Part shown: piece after piece, positions 1 to 9,489 of the stretch
Layout of the letters: every line of letters starts with the position of its first letter
How positions within the stretch are numbered: the first letter of the stretch is position 1
Assembly (NCBI RefSeq): GCF_900046455.1
Contig: NZ_FCOT01000012.1
Location: 124,001-188,000, forward strand
Origin: Cellulomonas timonensis
GTDB lineage: Bacteria; Actinomycetota; Actinomycetes; Actinomycetales; Cellulomonadaceae
Reading direction: 5' to 3'
Length of the DNA stretch: 64,000 nucleotides
The notes under the pieces: generated by a model
What the model was told of the DNA's origin: nothing
Databases searched by the model: none
Seen by the model: only the letters and a program-made list of their open reading frames with translations
Position numbers and translations under genes: made by a program

Positions 1-273
1 GAGCCAGTCGGCGACGGGTCCGGAATCGTCGGAGAGCACGCTCACGGCCCACCGGTCCACGTCGTCGAGGGCGTCGCGGAGCCGCGAGTCCTGGTGCACG
101 CAGAACAGCAGCATCGCCGGCTCGAGGGAGACGGACGCCAACGAGCTGACAGTCGTGGCGTGGTCGGTGCCGCGCCAGCGCAGGGAGACGACGCCAACCC
201 CGGAGGGCAGGCGGCCGATGGCGGCGCGGTAGACGACGGGGTCGACGGGCTGGGGGTCGGCGGCGCCGCTCAT
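1..273 (-). CDS. Flavin reductase-like FMN-binding protein (3' end outside window)
   Basis: Translating the complement from the ATG at 273 gives a 91-residue open N-terminal part beginning MSGAADPQPVDPVVYRAAIG. It continues with RLPSGVGVVSLRWRG, then a stretch ending in SLEPAMLLFCV and a conserved SRL, and runs off the left edge. The pattern G.lPSGV.vvt ... a..v.S.SL.P...l.cv matches the flavin-reductase-like domain (short-chain NAD(P)H:FMN oxidoreductase, HpaC/RutF type), which supplies reduced flavin to a partner oxygenase or acts as a small FMN protein. The start overlaps the stop of the upstream membrane-protein gene in an ATGA, so the two are probably translationally coupled at the end of an mshB operon. 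The electron-accepting partner cannot be told from here. Confidence 0.78.
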   Translation of the reverse strand, partial: MSGAADPQPVDPVVYRAAIGRLPSGVGVVSLRWRGTDHATTVSSLASVSLEPAMLLFCVHQDSRLRDALDDVDRWAVSVLSDDSGPVADWL

Positions 274-683
274 GGCGCGTCCGGGCCCGTCCCGCCGCGT
301 CGGCCATGGCGCACGCGGCGCTCGCGGGGCTCGTCGCTGAACAGGCGGCGAGGGGCGAAGGCCGCGGCGGCGAGGGCCAAGCCGGAGCCGATGATCCACC
401 ACCAGCCCAGCGAGTCCCCCGCCGGGACGAGCACGTCGCCGCCGGGGCCGGTCTGGGCGAAGAGCTGGACGATGAAGTACAGGCCGCCGGCGTAGCCGAT
501 GAAGGTGATCCAGCCGGACCAGGCGCGCACCGCGACACCCGTGGACAGCACGAGGGCGAGGGCGAGCACCATGCCCCAGGGCGCCTCGGAACGGTGCATG
601 ACCGTGCCGGCGGCGCCCACGACGGCGCCGAGGAGGAGGGCTGCCACGCCACGGAGGATCGAGGCGCCGGTCAGTGGTTGCAC
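270..683 (-). CDS. Small integral membrane protein downstream of mshB (DUF6113-like)
   Basis: 137 residues with four hydrophobic segments, roughly residues 8-27, 36-53, 57-75 and 93-112, followed by an Arg-rich cytoplasmic-looking tail (EPRERRVRHGRRGG). No catalytic motif is visible. It starts 4 nt after the mshB stop and its own stop overlaps the next start by 4 nt, so it sits in one transcription unit with mshB and the flavin reductase. A small multi-pass protein directly after mshB is familiar from other actinobacteria, and I think it corresponds to DUF6113, but this is from memory. The function is unknown. Confidence 0.72.
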   Translation of the reverse strand: MQPLTGASILRGVAALLLGAVVGAAGTVMHRSEAPWGMVLALALVLSTGVAVRAWSGWITFIGYAGGLYFIVQLFAQTGPGGDVLVPAGDSLGWWWIIGSGLALAAAAFAPRRLFSDEPRERRVRHGRRGGTGPDAP

Positions 684-687
684 GGCT

Positions 688-1671
688 TCAGGCTACCCGT
701 CGGACCCCGGTGGGCCAGGTCACGGCATCAGGCCGGGATCCAGGCGCCAGGCGGTAGCCCTCGGCGGACAGCAGGGGGGCGAGGACGTCGTTGCTCAGCG
801 CGTACTGGCCCAACACCACGGGGTCGGCGCCGGGCGACACCCGCGCGAGGGCGTGCACCTGCGTCGCGTGGGCGCGCAGGGCTCCCACGACGGCGGGCAG
901 GACGGGCGCGACGTCGACCACCAGGTCGACCTCCTCGTCGGGCACGGCGACAGACGGCAGCGGGCCGTCAGGGTCGGGCACGGCGAGCGCCGGCTGGGCG
1001 CTGTGCTGGCCCGGCTCCGCGGGCTCGGCGGCCAGTGCGGCGTAGGCCTGTCGCAGCGCGGACTCGCCCTGCGCGGCCCAGAGCACGACGGGCGTGGTGT
1101 GCGGCGCCCCGGCCTCGGGCTCCCAGGCGGGGTCCGCCGCGAGCCGCACGGCTTCCGTGGCGACCTCATGGGCGCGGACATGGTCGGGGTGCCCGTAGCC
1201 GCCGCCGGGCTCGTAGGTGGCCACGACGGCGGGACGACGGGTGCGGAGCAGGCGGGCGAGCCGTCCGGCGGGCTCGGCCAGCGGCGCCGCGACGAACGCG
1301 TCCGGCGTGAGGTCCGCGAGGCGGCCAGCTCGGCCGACGCCTGCCCAGGCCATCCCCGAGTCCGCGTAGCGGGCGTCAGAGCCGCCGGGGCCGGGCACGG
1401 CGTCGAGGAACACCTGGTCCCGCACGCCGAGCCGGGCCAGGGCCGCCGTGAGCTCGCCGGTGCGGTGCGCGGCGAGCGCCGGGCCGTCGCCCTCGAGGTG
1501 CGCGAGGGCGGAGCCGATGACCTCGCCGCGCTCGCCGCGCGTGCACGTGACGACGGTGACGGGCGCGCCGGAGGCCGCCCATGTGGCCAGCAACGCCCCG
1601 GTGGCCAGGGTCTCGTCGTCAGGGTGCGCATGCACCGCGACGAGCGGGCCCACGGCCACCGGGGTCGTCAC
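688..1671 (-). CDS. mshB: MshB, GlcNAc-Ins deacetylase of mycothiol biosynthesis
   Basis: 327 residues from a GTG start, a normal length for MshB. The LmbE/PIG-L zinc motif AHPDDE is at residues 15-20 and a second ligand motif, GHPDH, lies in the middle (GGGYGHPDHVRAH). MshB removes the acetyl group from N-acetylglucosaminyl-inositol, the step before MshC adds cysteine, in the cytosolic mycothiol pathway. The related amidase gene mca lies at 48000-48881. The gene starts 7 nt after the typA stop and runs into the small membrane protein gene, so typA-mshB-membrane protein-flavin reductase is probably one transcription unit. MshB and Mca are close relatives; this one has the MshB-type context (typA) and the longer C-terminus. 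Confidence 0.93.
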   Translation of the reverse strand: MTTPVAVGPLVAVHAHPDDETLATGALLATWAASGAPVTVVTCTRGERGEVIGSALAHLEGDGPALAAHRTGELTAALARLGVRDQVFLDAVPGPGGSDARYADSGMAWAGVGRAGRLADLTPDAFVAAPLAEPAGRLARLLRTRRPAVVATYEPGGGYGHPDHVRAHEVATEAVRLAADPAWEPEAGAPHTTPVVLWAAQGESALRQAYAALAAEPAEPGQHSAQPALAVPDPDGPLPSVAVPDEEVDLVVDVAPVLPAVVGALRAHATQVHALARVSPGADPVVLGQYALSNDVLAPLLSAEGYRLAPGSRPDAVTWPTGVRRVA

Positions 1672-1678
1672 GGGCGTC

Positions 1679-3592
<1,914 letters not shown>

Positions 3593-3644
3593 GGGGAACT
3601 CATTTCGCATGATGGGGAGCGCACCCGTCAGCGGGCGCCCGAGA

Positions 3645-3689
3645 ATCCTACCTGCCCTGACTAGTCGGGCTTTCCAGGGAGCCTGTCAA
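3645..3689 (-). promoter_or_regulatory. Candidate typA promoter
   Basis: In the gap between the oppDF stop and typA the minus strand carries a perfect TTGACA (3689 to 3684) and, further down, a TAGGAT (3650 to 3645) that fits an actinobacterial -10. The spacing between these two is too long to be one promoter, so TTGACA more likely pairs with the imperfect GACTAG about 17 nt downstream, or TAGGAT acts without a good -35. I show the span because it is the only promoter-like sequence before typA. Confidence 0.3.
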
Positions 3690-3699
3690 GGGGCCTTCG

Positions 3700-5442
3700 T
3701 CAGGCGCGGATTCCCTGGTCAGAACCACCGAAGATATTCAGCGCGGCGCCCGGGATCGCGGCCAGCAGGTCGCGGGTGTACTGCTCCCGCGGGTTGTCGA
3801 AGACCTCGTCGGTGACCGCCGCCTCCACGATCTTGCCGCTCTTCATGACGCACACCTCGTCGGCGATCTGGCGGACCACCGCCAGGTCGTGCGTGATGAA
3901 CAGGTAGCTGAGCCCGAGTTCAGCCTGCAGGTCGTTGAGCAGCGTGAGGATCTGCGCCTGCACGAGCACGTCGAGGGCCGAGACGGCCTCGTCGCACACG
4001 ATGACCTCGGGGCCCAGCGCCAGGGCGCGCGCGATGGCGATGCGCTGGCGCTGCCCGCCGGACAGCTCGTTGGGGTACCGGCGCATGGTGGAGGCCGGCA
4101 GCGCGACGAGGTCCAGCAACTCGCGGACCCTGGCCTCGCGCGACTTCTGGTCGCCGATCTTGTGGGTGCGCAGCGGCTCCTCGATCGTGCGGTAGATCGA
4201 GTACATCGGGTCGAGCGAGCCGTACGGGTTCTGGAAGATCGGCTGCACGCGGCGGCGGAAGTCGAAGAGCTGGGCGCGGTTGAGCGTGCTCAGGTCCGTT
4301 CCGTCGAACAGGATGCGGCCGCTGGTGGGGTCGAGCAGGTTGAGCACGATGTTCGCCACGGTGGACTTGCCCGAGCCCGACTCCCCCACCAGCGCCATCG
4401 TGGTGCCGCGCTTGATCGCGAACGACACGTCGTCGACGGCGGTGAACTCCTTCTGCTTGCCCGGCCGGCCGCCGCGCAGCTTGAAGGTGCGCGTCAGGTT
4501 CTCCACGGCCACGACGTCGTCGCGGGTCGCGTTCACGCCGTCGCCGCCCGTGGGGGCGAGCAGCTCCGTGGTCGTGACGCCCCGCTCCTTGGCGCTCTGG
4601 ATGCGCTGCGACGCGAGCGAGGGCGCGGACGCGACGAGGCGCTGCGTGTACGGATGCCTCGGCGCGCTGAGGATGTCGCGCGCGGGGCCCGACTCGACGA
4701 CCTTGCCGCGGTACATCACCACGAGGTGCTCGGCGCGCTCGGCGGCCAGGCCCAGGTCGTGCGTGATGAACAGCACGGCGGTGCCGAGCTCCTCGGTGAG
4801 GCCCTGCAGGTGGTCCAGGATCGTGCGCTGCACCGTGACGTCCAGGGCGGACGTCGGCTCGTCGGCGATGAGCAGCTTGGGGCGAGCCGCGAGGCCGATG
4901 GCGATCAGCGCGCGCTGGCGCATACCGCCCGAGTACTCGTGCGGGTACTGCTTCGCCCGGCGCGCGGCGTCCGGAAGGCCGGCCTCGGTGAGCAGCTCCG
5001 CGACGCGCTTGTCCGCCGCCGCGCCGCGTGCCACGCCATTGGCCTTGAGGGCCTCCTTGACCTGGAACCCGACGGACCACACCGGGTTGAGGTTCGACAT
5101 CGGGTCCTGCGGGACCAGGCCGATCTCTTTGCCGCGCACCGCGACCATCTCGCGGCGGCTCAGCGCCGCCAGGTCCCGGCCCTCGAACATGATCGAGCCG
5201 CCCGTGACCTTCCCGGTGCCCGGCAGCAGGTCGATGATCGCGTGCGCGGTCGTCGACTTGCCGGACCCCGACTCGCCCACGATGGCGACCGTCTGGCCGG
5301 GGTAGACCGTGAGGTCCACGCCGCGCACGGCGGGCACGACGCCCGCCGCGGTGGTGAAGGAGACCTCGAGGTCGCGGATCGCGAGCAGCGGCTGCTGGTC
5401 GCTCGGGCGCGCGGCGGCGCCTGTCGATGTCGGCTGGCTCAT
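3700..5442 (-). CDS. Fused OppD-OppF ATPase of oligopeptide importer, locus 1
   Basis: 580 residues from the ATG whose TGA neighbour ends oppC (ATGA overlap). Two complete ABC ATPase domains are joined in one chain. Domain 1 has Walker A GESGSGKST at about 56-64, Q-loop PQDPMSNLNPV, signature YSGGMRQR and Walker B LLIADEPTSALD. A linker (TELLAPTGGDGV) follows. Domain 2 has a second GESGSGKST, QNPYGSLDPMYSI, LSGGQRQR and VIVCDEAVSALD. The SDPMSNLNP/GSLDP Q-loops and the oligopeptide C-terminal region are typical of OppD/DppD and OppF/DppF. It energises uptake by the OppB, OppC and binding protein encoded just upstream. In the second ATPase domain Walker B reads CDEAVSALD instead of the usual DEPTSALD; the catalytic Glu is kept. 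Confidence 0.95.
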   Translation of the reverse strand: MSQPTSTGAAARPSDQQPLLAIRDLEVSFTTAAGVVPAVRGVDLTVYPGQTVAIVGESGSGKSTTAHAIIDLLPGTGKVTGGSIMFEGRDLAALSRREMVAVRGKEIGLVPQDPMSNLNPVWSVGFQVKEALKANGVARGAAADKRVAELLTEAGLPDAARRAKQYPHEYSGGMRQRALIAIGLAARPKLLIADEPTSALDVTVQRTILDHLQGLTEELGTAVLFITHDLGLAAERAEHLVVMYRGKVVESGPARDILSAPRHPYTQRLVASAPSLASQRIQSAKERGVTTTELLAPTGGDGVNATRDDVVAVENLTRTFKLRGGRPGKQKEFTAVDDVSFAIKRGTTMALVGESGSGKSTVANIVLNLLDPTSGRILFDGTDLSTLNRAQLFDFRRRVQPIFQNPYGSLDPMYSIYRTIEEPLRTHKIGDQKSREARVRELLDLVALPASTMRRYPNELSGGQRQRIAIARALALGPEVIVCDEAVSALDVLVQAQILTLLNDLQAELGLSYLFITHDLAVVRQIADEVCVMKSGKIVEAAVTDEVFDNPREQYTRDLLAAIPGAALNIFGGSDQGIRA

Positions 5443-6389
5443 CGCTTGCGTGCCTTCGGGTCGAGGGCGTCGCGCACGGCGTCGCCCATCATGATGAAGC
5501 TGAGCACGGTCAGGGCGAGCGCCCCGGCCGGGTAGAAGAGCACCGACGGCTGGCTGCGCAGCGACGTCTGGGCCTTCGAGATGTCGGCGCCCCACGAGGT
5601 GACCTCGGGCGGGAGCCCAATGCCCAGGAAGGACAGCGTCGCCTCGGCCACGATGAACGTGCCCAGCGCGACCGTCGCGTAGACGATGACCGGCGCCGCG
5701 GCGTTCGGGATGACGTGGCGCAGCAGTGTCTTCACGCGGGAGGCGCCGAGCGACTTCGCGGCGGTGACGAAGTCCGCGTTCTTGACGCTCATCACCGCGC
5801 CGCGCATCACGCGGGCGAGCTGTGGCCAGCCGAAGATGCCGAGCACCACCACCACGGTGAGGATGTTGCGGCTCTCCTTGAACATCTGCATGACGACGAT
5901 CGCGGCGAGCACCAGCGGGATCGCGAAGAAGATGTCCGTGACGCGGGACAGCACGGCGTCGAACCAGCCGCCGAAGAAGCCCGCGACAGCGCCGATCAGG
6001 CCGCCGACGAGGACCACGACGATGGTGGTGAGCACGCCGACGAGCACCGAGGCCCGGGCGCCGTAGATGGTGCGCGCGTAGATGTCGCACCCCTGCCGGT
6101 CGAAGCCGAACGGGTGGCCGGCGCTGGGGCCGTCCAGGCTGTTCTTCAGCTCGCAGAACCGGGGGTCCGTCGACGTGAACAGGCCGGGGAAGGCAGCGAC
6201 GGCCACGACCAGCAGGATCAGCGCCGCGGAGATCCAGAACAGCGGGCGGCGGCGCAGGCTGTGCCAGGCGTCGGCCCACAGGCTCGCGGGGGCAGCGCCC
6301 TCGTCGATCGAGTCCACGACTTCCAGCGGGGCCTGGTCCAGGTTGGCGAAGAAGTGCGCCTGGTGCGGACGGGTGGTGGCGTCAGGCAT
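5439..6389 (-). CDS. OppC-type oligopeptide ABC permease, locus 1
   Basis: 316 residues. A soluble N-terminus is followed by a first membrane segment (PLFWISAALILLVVAVAAFPG), a periplasmic stretch with HPFGFDRQGCDIYARTIYGAR (the usual H.lGtD..GrDv.sR motif of DppC/OppC), then five more membrane segments. The EAA coupling loop is visible as AAKSLGASRVKTLLRHVIPN. It forms the importer channel with OppB. It overlaps oppB upstream by 8 nt and the fused ATPase gene downstream by 4 nt, so all three are co-translated. The chain has a slightly extended acidic N-terminus before the first helix. Confidence 0.95.
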   Translation of the reverse strand: MPDATTRPHQAHFFANLDQAPLEVVDSIDEGAAPASLWADAWHSLRRRPLFWISAALILLVVAVAAFPGLFTSTDPRFCELKNSLDGPSAGHPFGFDRQGCDIYARTIYGARASVLVGVLTTIVVVLVGGLIGAVAGFFGGWFDAVLSRVTDIFFAIPLVLAAIVVMQMFKESRNILTVVVVLGIFGWPQLARVMRGAVMSVKNADFVTAAKSLGASRVKTLLRHVIPNAAAPVIVYATVALGTFIVAEATLSFLGIGLPPEVTSWGADISKAQTSLRSQPSVLFYPAGALALTVLSFIMMGDAVRDALDPKARKR

Positions 6390-7308
6390 AACGGATCCTC
6401 GGGTCGAGTGCCGCGTAGAGGAGGTCGACGAGCAGGTTCGCGACGATGTAGACGATGACGAGCACGGTGGTCACTGACACGACGGTCGTGGACTGCCCCT
6501 GCTGGATCGCGCGGAACAGCGTCCCGCCGACGCCGTTGATGTTGAAGATGCCCTCGGTGATGATCGCGCCACCCATCAGGGCGCCGAGGTCGGCGCCGAG
6601 GAACGTCACCACGGGGATCAGGGAGTTGCGCAGCACGTGCACGCTGACCACGCGCGGCCGGGACAGCCCCTTGGCCGTGGCGGTGCGGACATGGTCGGCC
6701 GTGAGGTTCTCGGCGACGGAGTTGCGGGTCAGCCGGAGCACATAGGCGAAGGAGACCGCGCCGAGCACGATCGCGGGCATGATCAGCGACGTGAAGCTCA
6801 CGTCGCTGCCCACGGCGGTCGGCAGCCAGCGCAGCTTCACCCCGACGACGAACTGCATCACGAAGCCGATGACGAACGTCGGCACCGCGACGACCAGCAG
6901 GCTGAGGACGAGCACGGTGGCGTCGAAGGCCTTGCCCTTGCGGAGACCGGCGATCACGCCGGCGGCGATGCCGAAGACGGCCTCGAAGGCCAGCGCCATC
7001 ACCGCGAGCTGGAACGTGACGGGGAACGCGTCGGCCATGACGTCCGTGACGGGCCGGCCCGAGAACGTCGTGCCCAGGTCGAAGGTGAAGATGCCCTGCA
7101 GGTAGAGCAGGTACTGGACGAGGAAGGGCTTGTCCAGGTTGTACTCCGCGCGGATCTGCGCTGCCACCGCGGGGTTCAGCCCCCGCTCGCCACCCAGGGC
7201 GGCGACGGGGTCCCCGGGGAGCAGGAACACCATCGCGTAGATCAGCAGCGTTGCCCCGAGGAACACCGGGATCATCTGCAAGAGCCTGCGCCCGACATAC
7301 CAGGCCAT
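6382..7308 (-). CDS. OppB-type oligopeptide ABC permease, locus 1
   Basis: 308 residues, standard OppB/DppB length, with six membrane segments starting MAWYVGRRLLQMIPVFLGAT. The segment F.LPGDPVAALGGERGLNP is the usual OppB N-terminal hallmark and the EAA loop is TATAKGLSRPRVVSVHVLRN. A strong ribosome site (GAGGAGGAGACCTG) precedes the ATG. The gap to the binding-protein gene upstream is 136 nt and contains a stem-loop (7395-7433), so the permease and ATPase genes are probably expressed at a lower level than the binding protein. Confidence 0.95.
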   Translation of the reverse strand: MAWYVGRRLLQMIPVFLGATLLIYAMVFLLPGDPVAALGGERGLNPAVAAQIRAEYNLDKPFLVQYLLYLQGIFTFDLGTTFSGRPVTDVMADAFPVTFQLAVMALAFEAVFGIAAGVIAGLRKGKAFDATVLVLSLLVVAVPTFVIGFVMQFVVGVKLRWLPTAVGSDVSFTSLIMPAIVLGAVSFAYVLRLTRNSVAENLTADHVRTATAKGLSRPRVVSVHVLRNSLIPVVTFLGADLGALMGGAIITEGIFNINGVGGTLFRAIQQGQSTTVVSVTTVLVIVYIVANLLVDLLYAALDPRIRYA

Positions 7309-7394
7309 CAGGTCTCCTCCTCGTGTGGTTCCGCGCGCCTCTCGGGCACGCGGACAGACAGTGGGAGCCCGCTCCGGACCTCCCGGGCGGGCGA

Positions 7395-7433
7395 GCCCTG
7401 GGGGTGGGGCCGGCGTGGCTCCACCCCCAGGGC
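7395..7433 (-). terminator. Stem-loop after the binding-protein gene, locus 1
   Basis: Two nearly perfect 15-nt arms (7395-7409 and 7419-7433, GCCCTGGGGGTGG core) around a 9-nt loop, starting 11 nt past the oppA stop. There is no clear U-run, as is common in actinobacteria. It lies inside the operon, between oppA and oppB, so partial termination or mRNA end protection is more likely than complete termination. Confidence 0.65.
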
Positions 7434-7444
7434 GTCAGGCGAGG

Positions 7445-9061
7445 TCAGTTCTTGGTGACCTCGTAGAGCAGCGGGACGCTGTTCCAGCCGAACTCGACGT
7501 TCGAGACGGTGTCAGCGGAGCCGCCCGTGACGTTCTGGTACCAGAGCGGGATCGCCGGGAGGTCCTGGAACAGGACCTCCTGCGCCTGCGTGAAGTACTC
7601 GTTGGCCTCGTCGACGGACGTGGCCGCGGAGCCCTGCGCGAGCAGCGAGTCGAACTCGGCGTTCGAGTAGCCGGCGTCGTTCGAGCCCGCCCCGGTGCCG
7701 TACAGCGGGCCGAGGAAGTTGTAGAGGCCCGGGTAGTCGGCCTGCCAGCCGGAGCGGAACGCCCCGGAGATGGCGCCGTTCGTGACGTCCTCGCGGAGGT
7801 CCTTGAACGCGGGGTACGGGTTGCCCTCGGCGGAGATGCCCAGGGTGTTGCGCAGGCTGTTGGCCACAGCGTCGACCCAGGCCTGGTGGCCGCCGTCGCT
7901 GTTGTAGCCAATCGTGAACGTGCCGGTGTACGGCGAGATCGCGTCAGCCTGGGCCCACAGCTCCTTGGCCTTGGCCGCGTTGTAGTCGAGCACCTCGGAG
8001 CCCGTCACGTCGTCGGACCAGCCGTCGATCACGGGCGACGTGAAGTCGTCCGCCGGCGTGCGCGTGCCCTCGAAGATCGCCTCGGTGATCTCCTCGCGGT
8101 TGATCGCCATGGAGATCGCCTGGCGGCGGAGCTGGCCCTCGGCGCCGGTGAAGTGCTCGAGGTCCATCGGGATGATGAGCGTCTGGATCATCGCCGCGGG
8201 CTGGTTGACCGCACGGTCGCCCAGCTCGTCCTCGAGGGTGCTGAACGCGCTGTCCGGCACCTGGTCGAGCACGTCGAGCTGGCCGGCGAGCAGGTCGTTG
8301 TAGGCGCCGTCGAGGGTCTCGTAGAACTTGACGGTCACCCCGCCGTTCTGCGCCTCGCGGTCGCCGGAGTAGTCCTCGTTCGGCGCCAGGGCGATCTCGA
8401 CGTTGTGCTGCCAGGCGTCCTCGGAGGCGACCTTGTACGGGCCGTTGCCGATCGGGTGCTCGCCGAAGGCGTCCATGTCCTCGAACGCCACCTGCGGCAG
8501 CGGGAAGTACGCGGAGTAGCCGAGCCGCAGCGGGAAGTCGGCCTCGGGCTGCTTGAGCTTCACGGTGAAGGTCGTGTCATCGACGATCTGGAGCCCGGTG
8601 AGCTCGGAGTCCTCGTCCCACGAGAAGCCCTCGATGCCCTCGAAGAAGTAGCTCGACAGCTGGGCGTTGCTCAGCTGGGCGCCGTAGTTCCAGGCGTCGA
8701 CGAAGCTCTCGGACGTGACGGGCTCGCCGTTGGTGAACGTCCAGCCCTCGTTGAGCGTGATCGTGTAGGTCTGCGCGTCCTCGGTCTCGATGGACTTGGC
8801 GACCTCGTTGTGCGCGGCGCCGTCGGCGTCGTAGTAGACCAGGCCCGAGAAGACGAGGTCGATGATCTTCCCGCCGCCGACCTCGTTGGTGTTGGTGGGG
8901 ATGAGCGGGTTCTGCGGCTCGCTGCCCCAGGCGGTCACGATGCCGCCCGAGCTGTCAGCCGTGGACCCGCCGCCGTCCGTGCCCGCGCTGGCGCACGAGG
9001 TCAGGGCAAGCGCGCCCACCGCGATGGTGGCCGCGAAGCCGGCGAAACGCCTGATCTTCAT
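7445..9061 (-). CDS. Oligopeptide-binding lipoprotein (OppA/DppA family), locus 1
   Basis: 538 residues from the ATG at 9061, preceded by GGAGGAACA. An open frame runs further upstream to 9220 but lacks a ribosome site and would bury the signal peptide. The N-terminus is a lipoprotein signal, MKIRRFAGFAATIAVGALA, with lipobox LTSC, then a Gly/Ser linker. The body is an SBP_bac_5 fold: GSEPQNPLIPTNTNEVGGGK, a peptide-transporter core with GNGPYKV, and near the C-terminus DLPAIPLWYQN. It is anchored to the outer face of the membrane and delivers peptides to the OppBC channel encoded downstream. First gene of its locus. Confidence 0.95.
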   Translation of the reverse strand: MKIRRFAGFAATIAVGALALTSCASAGTDGGGSTADSSGGIVTAWGSEPQNPLIPTNTNEVGGGKIIDLVFSGLVYYDADGAAHNEVAKSIETEDAQTYTITLNEGWTFTNGEPVTSESFVDAWNYGAQLSNAQLSSYFFEGIEGFSWDEDSELTGLQIVDDTTFTVKLKQPEADFPLRLGYSAYFPLPQVAFEDMDAFGEHPIGNGPYKVASEDAWQHNVEIALAPNEDYSGDREAQNGGVTVKFYETLDGAYNDLLAGQLDVLDQVPDSAFSTLEDELGDRAVNQPAAMIQTLIIPMDLEHFTGAEGQLRRQAISMAINREEITEAIFEGTRTPADDFTSPVIDGWSDDVTGSEVLDYNAAKAKELWAQADAISPYTGTFTIGYNSDGGHQAWVDAVANSLRNTLGISAEGNPYPAFKDLREDVTNGAISGAFRSGWQADYPGLYNFLGPLYGTGAGSNDAGYSNAEFDSLLAQGSAATSVDEANEYFTQAQEVLFQDLPAIPLWYQNVTGGSADTVSNVEFGWNSVPLLYEVTKN

Positions 9062-9414
9062 TGTTCCTCCAGTGGAATCCGGACAGGCCCGGAATTCGGT
9101 GACCGCGGTCGGCTCGACAGGCCGCGGTCGAGCAGCAACGGGGGCGCGGCATGCCAGCCGGGTGGCAGGCGTGACCGTCACCGTGCGCGATCGATCCCGA
9201 GTGGCTGGAACGGGTGGCACAGGCCGAACAACCCCCTGCGCTCGAGCACCGAGCGGCGGGCGAGTCGATCCGCCGACTGGACGGTCGATTCATCCCATAG
9301 GGTTAATTTGGACCAAAGCCATCACCTTGCAGCCGCGCACATGGTATACGCCGAATCAGGGAGCGATGGACACACGTCCAATGTGCGGTCACCCACCCCG
9401 CCGCGGACCCCGGG
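9062..9414 (-). other. Intergenic region upstream of oppA locus 1
   Basis: About 350 bases without a gene, apart from a ribosome site for oppA at its end. It holds a rare AT-rich pocket (9298-9318) with a perfect 11-bp palindrome TTTGGACCAAA at 9307-9317, about 250 nt upstream of the start, which could be part of a regulator site. I could not place a convincing -35/-10 pair; a TTGGTC on the minus strand overlaps the palindrome. No small ORF with a good ribosome site is apparent. Confidence 0.45.
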
Positions 9415-9468
9415 CACACGACAGGCAGGGCCGGCGCGGAAGTCCGCGCCGGCCCTGCCTGTCGTGTG
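9415..9468 (-). terminator. Long perfect hairpin terminating oppDF of locus 2
   Basis: Two perfectly complementary 26-nt arms (9415-9440 and 9443-9468) separated by 2 nt, beginning 21 nt after the stop of the locus-2 ATPase gene. The stem is GC-rich and has no U-tract after it. It isolates the two opp loci from each other and probably works as a strong terminator on the minus strand; being symmetric it could act on both strands. Confidence 0.8.
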
Positions 9469-9489
9469 GTGCCGTGTGGTGAGACGCGC

